Assembly: GCA_019638025.1 (NCBI GenBank) | Contig: JAHBUO010000002.1 | Coordinates: 80,633 to 144,632, forward strand | DNA length: 64,000 bases | Direction of reading: 5' to 3' | Origin: Ignavibacteriaceae bacterium | GTDB taxonomy: Bacteria > Bacteroidota > Ignavibacteria > Ignavibacteriales > Ignavibacteriaceae | Part shown: one piece after another, positions 34,379 through 44,053 of the stretch | Numbering within the stretch: position 1 is the first letter of the stretch | Layout: each line of letters starts with the position of its first letter | The notes under the pieces: model-generated | The model's database searches: none | What the model was told of the DNA's origin: nothing | What the model saw: only the letters and a program-made list of their open reading frames with translations | Translations under genes and position numbers: made by a program

Positions 34379-36487
34379 ATGTTAGTTAGTAAAGAAGTTG
34401 TTATCGGCGGAAAAACTTTATCAATAGAAACCGGAAGATTTGCAAAACAAGCAAACGGTTCGGTTATGGTTCGTTACGGCGATACAATGGTTCTGGTTAC
34501 TGCTTGCGCAGCTGAAGAAGCAAAAGAAGATCAAGATTTTTTTCCTCTTCAGGTTGAATATAGAGAAAAATCATCCGCTGCCGGTAAGTTTCCGGGGGGC
34601 TTCTTTAAGCGTGAAGGGAAACCTACAGAAAAGGAAATTTTAAGTGCTCGTTTAATCGATAGACCTATAAGACCACTTTTCCCTGAGTCATATAAAAATG
34701 AAACTCAAGTGATTGCGTTAGTTTTTTCGTATGACGGAGAAAATGATGCTGATGTTCTTGGAGCTGTTGGTGCATCTGCGGCTTTAGCTGTTTCAGATAT
34801 TCCGTTTGATGGTCCTATTGGTGAAGTTAGAGTAGGAAGAATTAATGGCGAGTTTATACTTAATCCAACTCATGCACAAGTTGCTGAAAGTGATGTTGAA
34901 CTTGTTGTAACAGGAACAGCCGATTCAATTATGATGGTTGAAGGTGAGTCAAAAGAAGTGAGTGAAGAAGTAATGCTTAACGCATTAAAATTTGCCCATG
35001 AAGAAATCAAAAAAATAGTTCAGCTTCAACTTGATTTAGTTGCCGTCTGCGGTAAACCAAAGAAAATAGCTCCTACGGTTGGTATCGACCAAGAATTGTT
35101 TAATGATGTTAAAGCTTTAGCTTATGATAAGTTTAAATCAATAGTTGCTTCAATTCTTGCAAAAGAAGAAAGAAGTAAAGCCAATAAAGAACTTACTTCA
35201 GAAGTAAAAGCAGCTCTTGCTGAAAAATATCCTGAAAAAGAAAAAACAATCGGAACAATTCTTCACGATCTCGAAAAAGAATTGATGCGTGAAAGAATTC
35301 TTACTGAAGGTTTAAGACTTGATGGAAGAAATACAACTCAAATTAGACCGATTACGGTTGAGTTGGGTGTTCTGGCAAGAACTCACGGTTCATCATTATT
35401 CACAAGAGGTGAAACTCAAAGTTTAGCTACTTTAACTTTAGGCACAAAGAACGATGAACAAATCATCGATGGTTTATTGATGGAATACACCAAGAGATTT
35501 TTGCTTCACTATAATTTCCCTCCGTTTAGTGTGGGTGAAGTTGGCAGAATGAGTGGTGTTGGAAGGCGTGAAGTTGGTCATGGTAATCTTGCTGAAAGAG
35601 CCCTAAAAAATATGATTCCTTCTGATGATAAATTCCCTTATACAATAAGGCTTATCTCAGATATTTTGGAATCGAACGGTTCATCATCAATGGCTTCGGT
35701 TTGTTCTGGTTCATTAGCCTTGATGGATGGCGGTGTTCCAATTAAGAGTGCCGTAGCAGGAATAGCAATGGGACTTATAAAAGAAGGTTCAGAATTTGCA
35801 ATCCTTTCAGATATTCTAGGAAACGAAGATCATCTTGGCGATATGGATTTCAAAGTTGCAGGAACTTCCGAAGGTATTACAGCTCTTCAGATGGATATTA
35901 AAATTCAGGGAATCTCATTCGAAATTATGGAAAAAGCCTTAGCTCAAGCCAAAGATGGAAGAATGCATATCCTCGGAATTATGAATGAAGCAATCAGTCA
36001 ACCACGAGAATCAATATCTCACTATGCACCAAGCCTAATTCAAATAAAAGTTGAAACTGACCAAATCGGTTTAATCATCGGTTCGGGTGGTAAAACTGTG
36101 CAGGGTATGCAAAGATTATTCGGAGTAGAAATCAACATTGCCGAAGATGGTACCGTTAATATCGCTTCTCCTAATAAAGAAAGCGCAGCCAAGTGTAAAG
36201 AATACATTAAAGGCTTAACCGCAACACCTGAAGTTGGAGAAATTTACGATGGTGTAGTCACAAAGATAATGGAGTTCGGTGCATTTGTTGAAATTCTTCC
36301 GGGTAAAGAAGGATTATTGCATATTTCACAAATTGATACAAAGCGTGTTAATAAAGTTACCGATTACCTAAAAGAAGGGGACAACGTTAAAGTAAAACTT
36401 CTTAAGGTTGAAAACGGTAAGTACAGCTTGAGTAGAAAAGAACTTCTTCCTCCTCCAAGTCCAACAACAGAGGAAGTAAAAAGCTAA
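34379..36487 (+). CDS. pnp: Polyribonucleotide nucleotidyltransferase (PNPase)
   Basis: 702 residues. It has two RNase PH domains; the second carries the active site, with 'ILGNEDHLGDMDFKVAGT' including the catalytic aspartates. A helical linker separates them. A KH domain (about 560-620, 'IGLIIGSGGKTVQGMQ') and an S1 domain (about 625-690, 'VTKIMEFGAFVEILPGKEGLLHIS') follow. It degrades RNA 3' to 5' with phosphate and is a degradosome subunit. It forms an operon with rpsO and ends at a strong terminator. rng, another RNA-decay enzyme, is the next gene. Confidence 0.98.
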   Translation: MLVSKEVVIGGKTLSIETGRFAKQANGSVMVRYGDTMVLVTACAAEEAKEDQDFFPLQVEYREKSSAAGKFPGGFFKREGKPTEKEILSARLIDRPIRPLFPESYKNETQVIALVFSYDGENDADVLGAVGASAALAVSDIPFDGPIGEVRVGRINGEFILNPTHAQVAESDVELVVTGTADSIMMVEGESKEVSEEVMLNALKFAHEEIKKIVQLQLDLVAVCGKPKKIAPTVGIDQELFNDVKALAYDKFKSIVASILAKEERSKANKELTSEVKAALAEKYPEKEKTIGTILHDLEKELMRERILTEGLRLDGRNTTQIRPITVELGVLARTHGSSLFTRGETQSLATLTLGTKNDEQIIDGLLMEYTKRFLLHYNFPPFSVGEVGRMSGVGRREVGHGNLAERALKNMIPSDDKFPYTIRLISDILESNGSSSMASVCSGSLALMDGGVPIKSAVAGIAMGLIKEGSEFAILSDILGNEDHLGDMDFKVAGTSEGITALQMDIKIQGISFEIMEKALAQAKDGRMHILGIMNEAISQPRESISHYAPSLIQIKVETDQIGLIIGSGGKTVQGMQRLFGVEINIAEDGTVNIASPNKESAAKCKEYIKGLTATPEVGEIYDGVVTKIMEFGAFVEILPGKEGLLHISQIDTKRVNKVTDYLKEGDNVKVKLLKVENGKYSLSRKELLPPPSPTTEEVKS

Positions 36488-36495
36488 TTTATTTA

Positions 36496-36536
36496 AACTC
36501 AGTGTTACTATTTGGTAACACTGAGTTGTTTTTTAT
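36496..36536 (+). terminator. Strong rho-independent terminator of the translation-gene series
   Basis: A perfect 13-bp stem (AACTCAGTGTTAC at 36496-36508, GTAACACTGAGTT at 36515-36527), loop TATTTG, then G and six T. It lies 9 bp past the pnp stop. The following 230 bp up to rng contain no supported gene and should hold a promoter. Confidence 0.95.
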
Positions 36537-36768
36537 AGTTAAGTCTTCAACATAAGAAAGACACAAGTTTTTTCAACGAAAGTATTTCGATTGAATCATT
36601 TTATACAATTAGTTAAACAAATATCCGAACTATTACTTGCTTTGGTTGTAAGTCCTTTTATAGATAAGGACAATCCCAATCAACATGCAAATTTTGCTTA
36701 CAAATATCACGACATAAGCAACGATGGATATTTTTGTCAACAACCAAATATTTTAAGTTTTATATTAT

Positions 36769-38334
36769 ATGATAAAAGAGATTATCATAAATTCTTCTGC
36801 TACACAGACACGGGTTGCAATAACCGAAGACGGAAATTTAATCGACTTCTTTGTCGATTATCCTGAAAACAGAAGAATGGTGGGCGATATTTACCTTGGT
36901 AAAGTTGCCCGAGTGTTACCCGGCATAAAAGCCGCCTTTGTTGATATCGGAATGAAGCACGATGCGTTTCTTCATTTTTCTGATATTGGCGAAAGAACAA
37001 AAGATTTTCAAGCCTTAGCGGGCGAAGATTTAGACATTGAAATTGAAGAGAATGAAAAAAAGTCTTCAAAAGAAACTCCCCCGATAAAAGAGCAAACAGA
37101 GATGATTAACGGTGTCCCTAAGTTAAAAAAGGGACAAGATATAATCATTCAGATTACTAAAGAACCGGTTAATAATAAAGGTGTTAGAGTTACTTCATCC
37201 GTTTCTCTGCCGGGAAGGTTTTGTGTTCTTCTTCCCTTTGACGATAAAATAGGAATTTCTAAAAAGATTTACGATTTCAAAGAGCGTAGAAGACTAAGAA
37301 CGATAGCAAGAAGTATTCTTCCGCAGAATTGTGGATTGATAATTCGTACAGTTGCTAAAAATCAATCCGAAGAAGCCTTATCAGAAGATTTGAAGTATCT
37401 TAAAAAAACTTGGGAAGAGATTGAAGCAGCGGTAAAATCTGAAGAACCCCCTTCGTTATTGTATCAAGACCTCAATACAACGTCAAGTGTAATCCGTGAT
37501 TTATTCTCTGCAGATGTTTCGAAAGTTTTTATCGATTCGAAAAAACTGTTTAAGCAGATAAAGAGTTATGTTTCCCTTGTTCATCCTCAGCTTGCCGAAA
37601 AAATTGAGCATTATAAATCACAACGGCCAATTTTTGAGACATTCAAAATCGAAGAGCAAATTAAGACTTTAATCGGTAGAAAAGTTCCGCTTAAAAGTGG
37701 TGGTTATCTGATTATTGAACACACCGAAGCGATGGTTGTTATTGATGTTAACAGTGGTCGTTATGCCGCAAATAAAGAGCAAGAATTGAATTCATTGAAG
37801 ACAGACCTTGAGGCCTCACGCGAAATAGCACGTCAATTAAGATTACGTGATATTGGTGGGCTGATTGTGATTGATTTTATTGATCTCGAAGATGAAAAGA
37901 ATCGAAAAAAAGTATTTGATGAATTAAAAAAAGAATTCAGAAGAGACAGAGCAAAAGTCTCTGTGCTTCCAATGTCTGATTTTGGTCTTGTTGAAATTAC
38001 ACGTCAAAGAATTCGCCAAAATATATCCCAAGCTATGAACGAAGTTTGCCCTCATTGCGAAGGAACGGGTTTATTAACCAAAAAATCACACGTTCTTTAT
38101 GACATTGAAGAATGGTTGAAAAAATATAAGAGACAACGTCAAGGAAGATCACTGATATTAAAATGTAATCCAACCTTAGCCATGAAGATGCGTGAAGGAA
38201 AATTTTCTTATATTTTAAAAGCACAATTTAAAAACTTAATGAGAATTAAAGTTTCAGAAGATCCTAATCTTAACATCAGTCAATTTCGGTTTATTGTAGC
38301 AAAAACTAAGAAAGATGTTACCGAGGATATCTGA
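36769..38334 (+). CDS. rng: Ribonuclease G/E-family endoribonuclease
   Basis: 521 residues, RNase G size without the long RNase E tail. An S1 domain is visible near the N-terminus ('DIGMKHDAFLHFSDI'), with an insertion of charged residues at about 75-120. The catalytic region has 'VIDVNSGRY' with Asp326 and 'DFIDLEDEKNRKK' with the second metal-binding aspartate. The zinc-link motif 'CPHCEGTG' (Cys427, Cys430) joins dimers. It cuts AU-rich single-stranded RNA in mRNA decay and 16S/5S rRNA maturation. Start ATG 36769; a different-frame open stretch from 36591 overlapping it is rejected. fsa follows 21 bp downstream. Confidence 0.95.
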   Translation: MIKEIIINSSATQTRVAITEDGNLIDFFVDYPENRRMVGDIYLGKVARVLPGIKAAFVDIGMKHDAFLHFSDIGERTKDFQALAGEDLDIEIEENEKKSSKETPPIKEQTEMINGVPKLKKGQDIIIQITKEPVNNKGVRVTSSVSLPGRFCVLLPFDDKIGISKKIYDFKERRRLRTIARSILPQNCGLIIRTVAKNQSEEALSEDLKYLKKTWEEIEAAVKSEEPPSLLYQDLNTTSSVIRDLFSADVSKVFIDSKKLFKQIKSYVSLVHPQLAEKIEHYKSQRPIFETFKIEEQIKTLIGRKVPLKSGGYLIIEHTEAMVVIDVNSGRYAANKEQELNSLKTDLEASREIARQLRLRDIGGLIVIDFIDLEDEKNRKKVFDELKKEFRRDRAKVSVLPMSDFGLVEITRQRIRQNISQAMNEVCPHCEGTGLLTKKSHVLYDIEEWLKKYKRQRQGRSLILKCNPTLAMKMREGKFSYILKAQFKNLMRIKVSEDPNLNISQFRFIVAKTKKDVTEDI

Positions 38335-38355
38335 CAAAACCAACAGGAGGCATAC

Positions 38356-39003
38356 ATGAAAATATTTATAGATACCGCAAACATTAATGAAATTAAAGAA
38401 GCCGCCGCACTCGGTTTGCTTGATGGGGTTACTACAAATCCCTCGCTTGTAGCAAAAGAAGGAAAAGATTTCAGAACACTTTTGAACGAAATTCTTGAAG
38501 TTGTTGATGGACCTGTTAGTGCTGAAGTTATTTCTACCGATTATGATGGAATAATTAAAGAAGGAAGATTACTTTCTGCAATTCACGAAAATATTGTAGT
38601 CAAAGTCCCTTTAATTAGAGAAGGATTAAAAGCAGTGAAAGTCTTTTCGGAAGAAGGGATTAAAACCAACGTTACACTTTGCTTTTCTACTTCTCAAGCG
38701 CTTCTCGCGGCTAAAGCGGGAGCTACTTATATCAGTCCTTTTGTTGGAAGGTTAGATGACATAAGTACAAATGGAATGGAATTAATCAATCAAATTGTAA
38801 GCGTCTATCGAAATTACGATTACAAAACAGAAGTTCTTGTTGCAAGTATTCGCCATCCTCTTCACTTTGTTGAAGCAGCTCTCATTGGTGCAGATGTATG
38901 TACCATTCCTTACAATGTAATTGATAAATTATTTGATCATCCGCTAACGGATATCGGCTTAAAGAAATTTTTAGCTGATTGGGATAAATCTAAAAAACAA
39001 TAA
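38356..39003 (+). CDS. fsa: Fructose-6-phosphate aldolase / transaldolase-like protein
   Basis: 215 residues, the short TalC/FSA size rather than the 310-plus of classical transaldolase. '[36 protein letters not shown]' is the family start, 'NIVVKVPL' has the Schiff-base lysine, and '[32 protein letters not shown]' is the core signature. It either splits fructose 6-phosphate into dihydroxyacetone and glyceraldehyde 3-phosphate or transfers dihydroxyacetone in the pentose phosphate pathway. In this phylum it commonly stands in for transaldolase. AGGAGG lies 7-12 bp before the ATG. Confidence 0.94.
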   Translation: MKIFIDTANINEIKEAAALGLLDGVTTNPSLVAKEGKDFRTLLNEILEVVDGPVSAEVISTDYDGIIKEGRLLSAIHENIVVKVPLIREGLKAVKVFSEEGIKTNVTLCFSTSQALLAAKAGATYISPFVGRLDDISTNGMELINQIVSVYRNYDYKTEVLVASIRHPLHFVEAALIGADVCTIPYNVIDKLFDHPLTDIGLKKFLADWDKSKKQ

Positions 39004-39020
39004 ACTTTATTGGAAGAATC

Positions 39021-40106
39021 GTGAATAAGAAAACTCGTTTTTACGAATTACATAAACTTAATAACGCAAAAATTGTTGACTTTGCCGGTTATGAAATGCC
39101 GATTCAATATTCATCAATTATTGCAGAACATAAAGCAGTAAGAAATTCAGTAGGCGTTTTCGATGTTAGTCACATGGGTGAAGTTTTCATCAGAGGTGAA
39201 AAAGCACTCGACTTTGTTCAACATATTACAACTAATGATGCATCAAAATTAACCCCGGGACGAGTTCAATACTCGGCAATGTGTTATCCTGATGCCGGAA
39301 TTGTTGACGATTTATTGGTTTATTGCATTGCAGAAGATGAATTTATGCTTGTGGTAAACGCTTCTAATCTTGAAAAAGACTTTAATTGGATGAACACCAA
39401 TAATTCTTTCGATGTACAAATTGTTAACGAAAGCGATGAATTTTCATTACTCGCAGTACAAGGACCGGAATCAAAAACTGTAATTCAAAAAATCACCAAA
39501 GAAGAAATCAATCTTGAGTACTATCACTTCATGAAAGCAGAAGTTGCGGGAGTTGAAATGATATTGTCAAGAACCGGTTATACAGGTGAACTCGGTTTTG
39601 AACTCTACTTTAAGGGTGATGAACAAGTCGCTACAACGGTTTGGAATGCAATTTTTGAAGCCGGAAAAGAATTTAATGTTCAGCCGATTGGTTTAGGCGC
39701 AAGAGATTCACTTAGATTAGAAATGGGTTTTTGTTTGTACGGGAACGATATCGACGAAACTACAAATCCATTAGAAGCCGGGCTTGGATGGATTACCAAA
39801 CTTCAAAAGAAGAGTTTCATCGGCAAAGAAGCCATTCTAAAAATTAAAGAAGATGGTTTGAAAAGGAAATTAGTCCCACTTTTAATTGAAGATAAAGCTT
39901 TCCCGCGACACGGTTATGAAGTCGTTTGTAACGGGAAAAAAGTTGGTACGGTTACAAGCGGAACGGTTAGTCCAATTTTAGAAAAAGGGATTGCTATGGC
40001 GTACGTTGAGTCTGAGTATGCAGTTGAAAAAAATCACCTTTTTATTTTAATTCGAGGGAAGGAAGTTTCTGCCGAAGTAGTACGACTCCCTTTTCTAACA
40101 AGATAA
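39021..40106 (+). CDS. gcvT: Glycine cleavage system T protein (aminomethyltransferase)
   Basis: 361 residues, normal length. It uses tetrahydrofolate to take the methylene group from aminomethyl-lipoyl H protein, releasing ammonia and giving 5,10-methylene-THF. 'FDVSHMGEVFIRGEKAL', 'VQYSAMCYPDAGIVDDLLVY' (with the catalytic Asp) and 'RDSLRLEMGFCLYGNDID' are GcvT signatures. The start is a GTG after TGGAAGAATC. The other glycine cleavage genes (gcvH, gcvP, lpd) are not in this window, so the system is dispersed. It lies 17 bp after fsa. Confidence 0.95.
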   Translation: MNKKTRFYELHKLNNAKIVDFAGYEMPIQYSSIIAEHKAVRNSVGVFDVSHMGEVFIRGEKALDFVQHITTNDASKLTPGRVQYSAMCYPDAGIVDDLLVYCIAEDEFMLVVNASNLEKDFNWMNTNNSFDVQIVNESDEFSLLAVQGPESKTVIQKITKEEINLEYYHFMKAEVAGVEMILSRTGYTGELGFELYFKGDEQVATTVWNAIFEAGKEFNVQPIGLGARDSLRLEMGFCLYGNDIDETTNPLEAGLGWITKLQKKSFIGKEAILKIKEDGLKRKLVPLLIEDKAFPRHGYEVVCNGKKVGTVTSGTVSPILEKGIAMAYVESEYAVEKNHLFILIRGKEVSAEVVRLPFLTR

Positions 40107-40131
40107 TTTTATCCTTTACAGAAAACTATAG

Positions 40132-40887
40132 ATGAAAATTAATGTAATCATATCGCCTCCAAATGTGGATGAACTTTACTTTACCGGTAAAACAACAGTT
40201 ATTATTGATGTTCTTCGTGCAACAACAACAATCACAACTGCGCTAATAAACGGAGCTAAAGAAATTGTTCCGGTCAGTTCTGTTGAATTCGCAATGAAAG
40301 CTTCCGGAAGTATGTTCGGTGGTCAAACTTTACTTGGTGGTGAGCGAAATACAAAGAAAATTGACGGATTCAATTTGGGCAATTCCCCTTTTGAGTATAA
40401 ATCAGAAACTATCTCCGGGAAATCAATTATTCTATTTACCTCTAATGGTTCAAAAGCAATTGTAAAATCAAAGTTTTCAGAACATTCGATTATTTGTTCC
40501 TTTCATAATTTAACAGCTGTTGCAAAGTATTTAGTTGAATTGAATAACAATGTCGAAATACTCTGTAGCGGGCGTAACGGAGTTTTTAGTTTAGAAGATA
40601 CAATTTGTGCGGGAAAACTTGTTACTGAAATTACTTCATTGAAAGAAGGAATTGAATTAACTGATTCATCTTTAGCAGCATTAACTCTTGCAAAATCATT
40701 AGGGAAAAATCTGAAAAAGATGTTAATGGAATCCGAACACGGGAAAATACTTGTTGAAAATGGATTTGAAGAAGACATCAAGTATTGTAGTAAACTGAAT
40801 ACAACGGATGTAATTCCGGTTTTTTCGAATAATGTTATCAAAATACTTAATATAATAAAATCCGAAGTTACAACGACTTCGGAGTAA
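40132..40887 (+). CDS. comB: 2-phosphosulfolactate phosphatase family protein (ComB)
   Basis: 251 residues. 'TVIIDVLRATTTITTAL' at the N-terminus, 'LLGGERNTKKIDGFNLGNSPFEY', 'IILFTSNGSKAI' and 'LCSGRNGVFSLEDTICAG' are all typical of ComB. ComB dephosphorylates 2-phosphosulfolactate to sulfolactate, known from coenzyme M synthesis in methanogens and from spore sulfolactate in bacilli. No comA- or comC-like gene is in this window, so its role here is unclear; it could feed sulfolactate or another sulfonate. It stands 25 bp after gcvT and 7 bp before ftsK. Confidence 0.87.
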   Translation: MKINVIISPPNVDELYFTGKTTVIIDVLRATTTITTALINGAKEIVPVSSVEFAMKASGSMFGGQTLLGGERNTKKIDGFNLGNSPFEYKSETISGKSIILFTSNGSKAIVKSKFSEHSIICSFHNLTAVAKYLVELNNNVEILCSGRNGVFSLEDTICAGKLVTEITSLKEGIELTDSSLAALTLAKSLGKNLKKMLMESEHGKILVENGFEEDIKYCSKLNTTDVIPVFSNNVIKILNIIKSEVTTTSE

Positions 40888-40894
40888 TGGAATT

Positions 40895-43441
40895 ATGGCA
40901 AAGAAAACCAAACCGGTAGTAAAGCCACCGGAAAATAAATCTCCCTTTTTTTCATTGTCCTCAGAGAAAAAAACTAAAATCTGGGGACTTTTTCTTATTG
41001 TTGCATCGATATTAATATTCATCAGCTTAATAACGTATTCGAGAATAGACGAATATCTTCTTGATTATCCTCTAATGATGATTCTCAAATCACTTGGAGA
41101 TTCAAATCTAAACTTAACCGCTTCAAACTGGCTTGGTATTTTTGGTGTTTATATTTCGAATTTTTTATTTAAATCAACAATCGGATTTTTTGCATTCATA
41201 ATGCCTGTATTGATTTTTTTATGGGGTTTCTCATTCTTTGTTCCCATTACAACAAAAAGACTTTTACACACCGCAAATTTCTTGTTGTTTGTTGGGTTGC
41301 TCACTTCCGGATTTTTTGGAGTTCTCAGAATAAGATTAGGGATTTTATTCGACTGGTATGAACTCTCAGGTAAAGTTGGTGATTTTATTGGTAGTTCGTT
41401 AGGAATGCTCTTGGGTAGTATCGGCGCGATATTATTCCTTATTACAGCGATGACAGTCACCTTGATTATTGCCTTTGATATCAAGATAGAAAAAATCTTT
41501 CATGCCCTAAAATCACTTTTTACCGCTTCACTCGATAGCGTAAAAGATAAGTTGAATAGTGATGACAACGATGCGAACCAAATCGATAAAAAAGAAGAAG
41601 AAAATCTTGATAAGATCAAAGCTCTGAGAGAAAAATCTAAAAAGAAAGAACCACCTTTTCCTCAGCAAGAAGAGAAGGAGACAAACGATGAACGAAAAGA
41701 CACAACTATCAGAATTTTAAGAAAAGACCAACAAGGAGATTCTGATAAAAATCCTTCAATTCCGGACGAGTTAAAAAACATTAAAGTATCGGACGAAAAA
41801 ATTCAGAAGAAAAAAGGGGAAAAAGCGAAAGTTCAAATTGAAGAATTTCCTGTTGAAGACCCTGCTAATCCGGCGCCTTCAGCTCAGGACGATTCGGATG
41901 ATATAAATGTAATTCGTGAAAAAGAAGCTGCCAAACCGGACCCATGGGATGAGAAGATTAAATACAACAAGTTGACTATAGATTTACTCGATCCAATCCC
42001 TCAGGAAGATTTTAAAGTTGCCGAAGACGAACTAAAGCGAAATGCCGAGCTATTAAAAGAGAAATTAGCTCTTTTCGATATTGAAATTGAAGATATATCT
42101 GTAACTCCCGGGCCCGTAGTAACATTGTACGAAATCAAGCCCGCACCCGGCGTTAAGATTAGTAAAATTGTTAGTCTTGAAAACGATATAGCTTTAGCAT
42201 TAGCAGCAAGAGGAATACGAATCATTGCTCCTATACCCGGTAAGAGTGCTATTGGTGTTGAAATACCAAACTTAAATGCTTCTCTTGTTGTTGCAAGGTC
42301 AGTTGTTGGTGCAGTAACAACTTCAAAGTTTGAACTGCCTCTGGCTTTTGGAAAAACAATTGCAGGTGATGTTTATTTGACAGACTTAGCAAAAATGCCT
42401 CACATGCTAATTGCAGGCTCTACTGGATCCGGAAAAAGTGTTGGTATTAATATGATTATAGCGAGTTTGTTATATGCAAAACATCCTTCTGAGGTTAAAC
42501 TTGCTATTATTGATCCGAAGAAAATTGAACTTTCATTTTATAAATCGTTAAGGAAGCATTACCTGGCGGTTTCTCCCGATTTAGAAGAAGAAATTGTAAC
42601 AATCCCACAAAATGCAATTTTACTTCTGAAATCTATTGAATACGAAATGGAACAACGATATGACAGACTTGCTAAAGTCGGTGTTAGGAATATCGTTGAG
42701 TATAATCAAAAAGTTTCAGACCCGATCAAGAAACCAAAAGATGACGAAAAAATTAAACATCATTTTCTCCCTTACATTGTAGTTATAATTGATGAGTTAG
42801 CGGATTTGATGATAACTGCCGGAAAAGAAGTTGAAGAGCCAATTGCGCGTCTTGCACAATTAGCAAGAGCAGTTGGGATTCACCTTGTTGTAGCTACTCA
42901 GCGACCATCTGTAAATGTAATTACAGGTGTTATAAAAGCAAATTTCAGTGCAAGAATTGCTTACCAAGTTGCTACTAAGATTGATTCACGAACAATACTT
43001 GATATGAATGGTGCAGAGCAATTATTAGGACGTGGTGATATGCTTTATCTTCCAACCGGAACACCAAAGCCAATAAGAATTCAGAATGCTTTCATTACAA
43101 CAGAAGAAGTTGAAAAAATAACTCAGTTTATTCAAAGTCAGCAGGGTTATTCTAAACCATATTATTTGCCATCTTTGTACGATAAAAAGAAAGATAGCGG
43201 TACTCGTTCAATGGAGGATTTAGACCCATTATTTGAAGATGCAGCAAGAGTGATTGTTAAGTTCCAACAGGGTTCTGTTTCTCTATTGCAAAGAAGATTG
43301 AAATTGGGTTATTCAAGAGCTGCGAGAATTGTTGATCAACTTGAAGATGCCGGGATTGTTGGTCCTAACGATGGAAGCAAAGCCCGTGAAGTTATTGTTG
43401 AAAGTGAAGAACAACTTGAAACGATACTTCGTAATCTTTGA
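40895..43441 (+). CDS. ftsK: DNA translocase FtsK/SpoIIIE
   Basis: 848 residues. The N-terminal membrane domain has four hydrophobic segments within about 30-200. A charged, low-complexity linker runs to about 350, shorter than in E. coli FtsK. The motor domain has Walker A 'GSTGSGKS' near 508-516 and Walker B 'VVIIDELADLM', with 'RLAQLARAVGIHLVVATQRPS' following. The C-terminal winged-helix gamma domain ('QGSVSLLQRRLKLGYSRAARI') reads KOPS-type polar motifs. It pumps chromosome ends through the closing septum and activates dimer resolution. A LolA-like gene follows 27 bp downstream. Confidence 0.97.
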   Translation: MAKKTKPVVKPPENKSPFFSLSSEKKTKIWGLFLIVASILIFISLITYSRIDEYLLDYPLMMILKSLGDSNLNLTASNWLGIFGVYISNFLFKSTIGFFAFIMPVLIFLWGFSFFVPITTKRLLHTANFLLFVGLLTSGFFGVLRIRLGILFDWYELSGKVGDFIGSSLGMLLGSIGAILFLITAMTVTLIIAFDIKIEKIFHALKSLFTASLDSVKDKLNSDDNDANQIDKKEEENLDKIKALREKSKKKEPPFPQQEEKETNDERKDTTIRILRKDQQGDSDKNPSIPDELKNIKVSDEKIQKKKGEKAKVQIEEFPVEDPANPAPSAQDDSDDINVIREKEAAKPDPWDEKIKYNKLTIDLLDPIPQEDFKVAEDELKRNAELLKEKLALFDIEIEDISVTPGPVVTLYEIKPAPGVKISKIVSLENDIALALAARGIRIIAPIPGKSAIGVEIPNLNASLVVARSVVGAVTTSKFELPLAFGKTIAGDVYLTDLAKMPHMLIAGSTGSGKSVGINMIIASLLYAKHPSEVKLAIIDPKKIELSFYKSLRKHYLAVSPDLEEEIVTIPQNAILLLKSIEYEMEQRYDRLAKVGVRNIVEYNQKVSDPIKKPKDDEKIKHHFLPYIVVIIDELADLMITAGKEVEEPIARLAQLARAVGIHLVVATQRPSVNVITGVIKANFSARIAYQVATKIDSRTILDMNGAEQLLGRGDMLYLPTGTPKPIRIQNAFITTEEVEKITQFIQSQQGYSKPYYLPSLYDKKKDSGTRSMEDLDPLFEDAARVIVKFQQGSVSLLQRRLKLGYSRAARIVDQLEDAGIVGPNDGSKAREVIVESEEQLETILRNL

Positions 43442-43468
43442 TGCGTCTAATTTATAAAAGTTAGTCTT

Positions 43469-44053
43469 ATGAAAATTTTAGCATTTATATTTTTCGTCAA
43501 TTTTATCTTAATCCCACAGAGCATCGGTATTGCCGATGTTCAGAAAAAATTTAATTCGATTGAAGATTTTTCAGCTGAATTTAAGCAATCTGTAGACGGG
43601 AAAATTGGATTATCCGGCAAAATCTTTTTTAAAAAGAAGAATAACTTCCGTGCTGAATTAAAAAACTTAACTATAATTACCGATGGAGTTTCATCATGGA
43701 ATTACCAGCAGCGAGATAATAAAGTAATTATCAGCGATTATTCGGAAGATGATCAATCTTTGTTCTCAATTGAAAAATTAATATTAGAATATCCGTCAAA
43801 GTGTAAAATTGAAGAATCGAGTGAAGGTGGGCGTAGTGTAATTCTTCTTACTTCACAAACCGCCTCATTAAATTTTAAGCGTGCAAAACTCTGGGTTGAT
43901 GAAAATTCTTTAATAACCAAAATGATTATAACCGATTTGAATAATTCTCAAATTCTTGTCGAATTCAATAATTATAAGCTTAATCAGAAAATCCCACAAA
44001 GCAAATTTAACTTTACTCCACCGGAAGGATGCAAAGTTATTGACCTCAGATAA
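43469..44053 (+). CDS. LolA-like outer-membrane lipoprotein carrier
   Basis: 194 residues with a signal peptide (about 1-20, 'ILIPQSIG'). The remaining sequence has the LolA half-barrel pattern: 'IADVQKKFNSIEDFSAEFKQSV' at the start, 'LSGKIFFKKKNNFRAEL', and 'DGVSSWNYQQRDNKVII'. LolA shuttles lipoproteins from LolCDE to the outer membrane. Several lipoproteins in this window (NosL, cytochrome c, cyclophilin, NosZ) would depend on such a system. The C-terminal conserved region is divergent, so a LolA-fold protein of other function is possible. Its end overlaps the next gene's start. Confidence 0.83.
   Translation: MKILAFIFFVNFILIPQSIGIADVQKKFNSIEDFSAEFKQSVDGKIGLSGKIFFKKKNNFRAELKNLTIITDGVSSWNYQQRDNKVIISDYSEDDQSLFSIEKLILEYPSKCKIEESSEGGRSVILLTSQTASLNFKRAKLWVDENSLITKMIITDLNNSQILVEFNNYKLNQKIPQSKFNFTPPEGCKVIDLR

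Noticed and set aside
36591..36866. Open frame of 91 codons before and into rng
   Set aside because: It overlaps the first 98 bases of rng in another frame, has no ribosome binding site and its translation (rich in Asn, Cys and Tyr) looks like non-coding DNA plus shifted rng.
43956..44039. Longer N-terminus for the UPF0104-family protein
   Set aside because: This part lies wholly inside the LolA-like gene, and the added residues are not hydrophobic or family-like. TTG 44040 with GGAAGGA upstream fits better.
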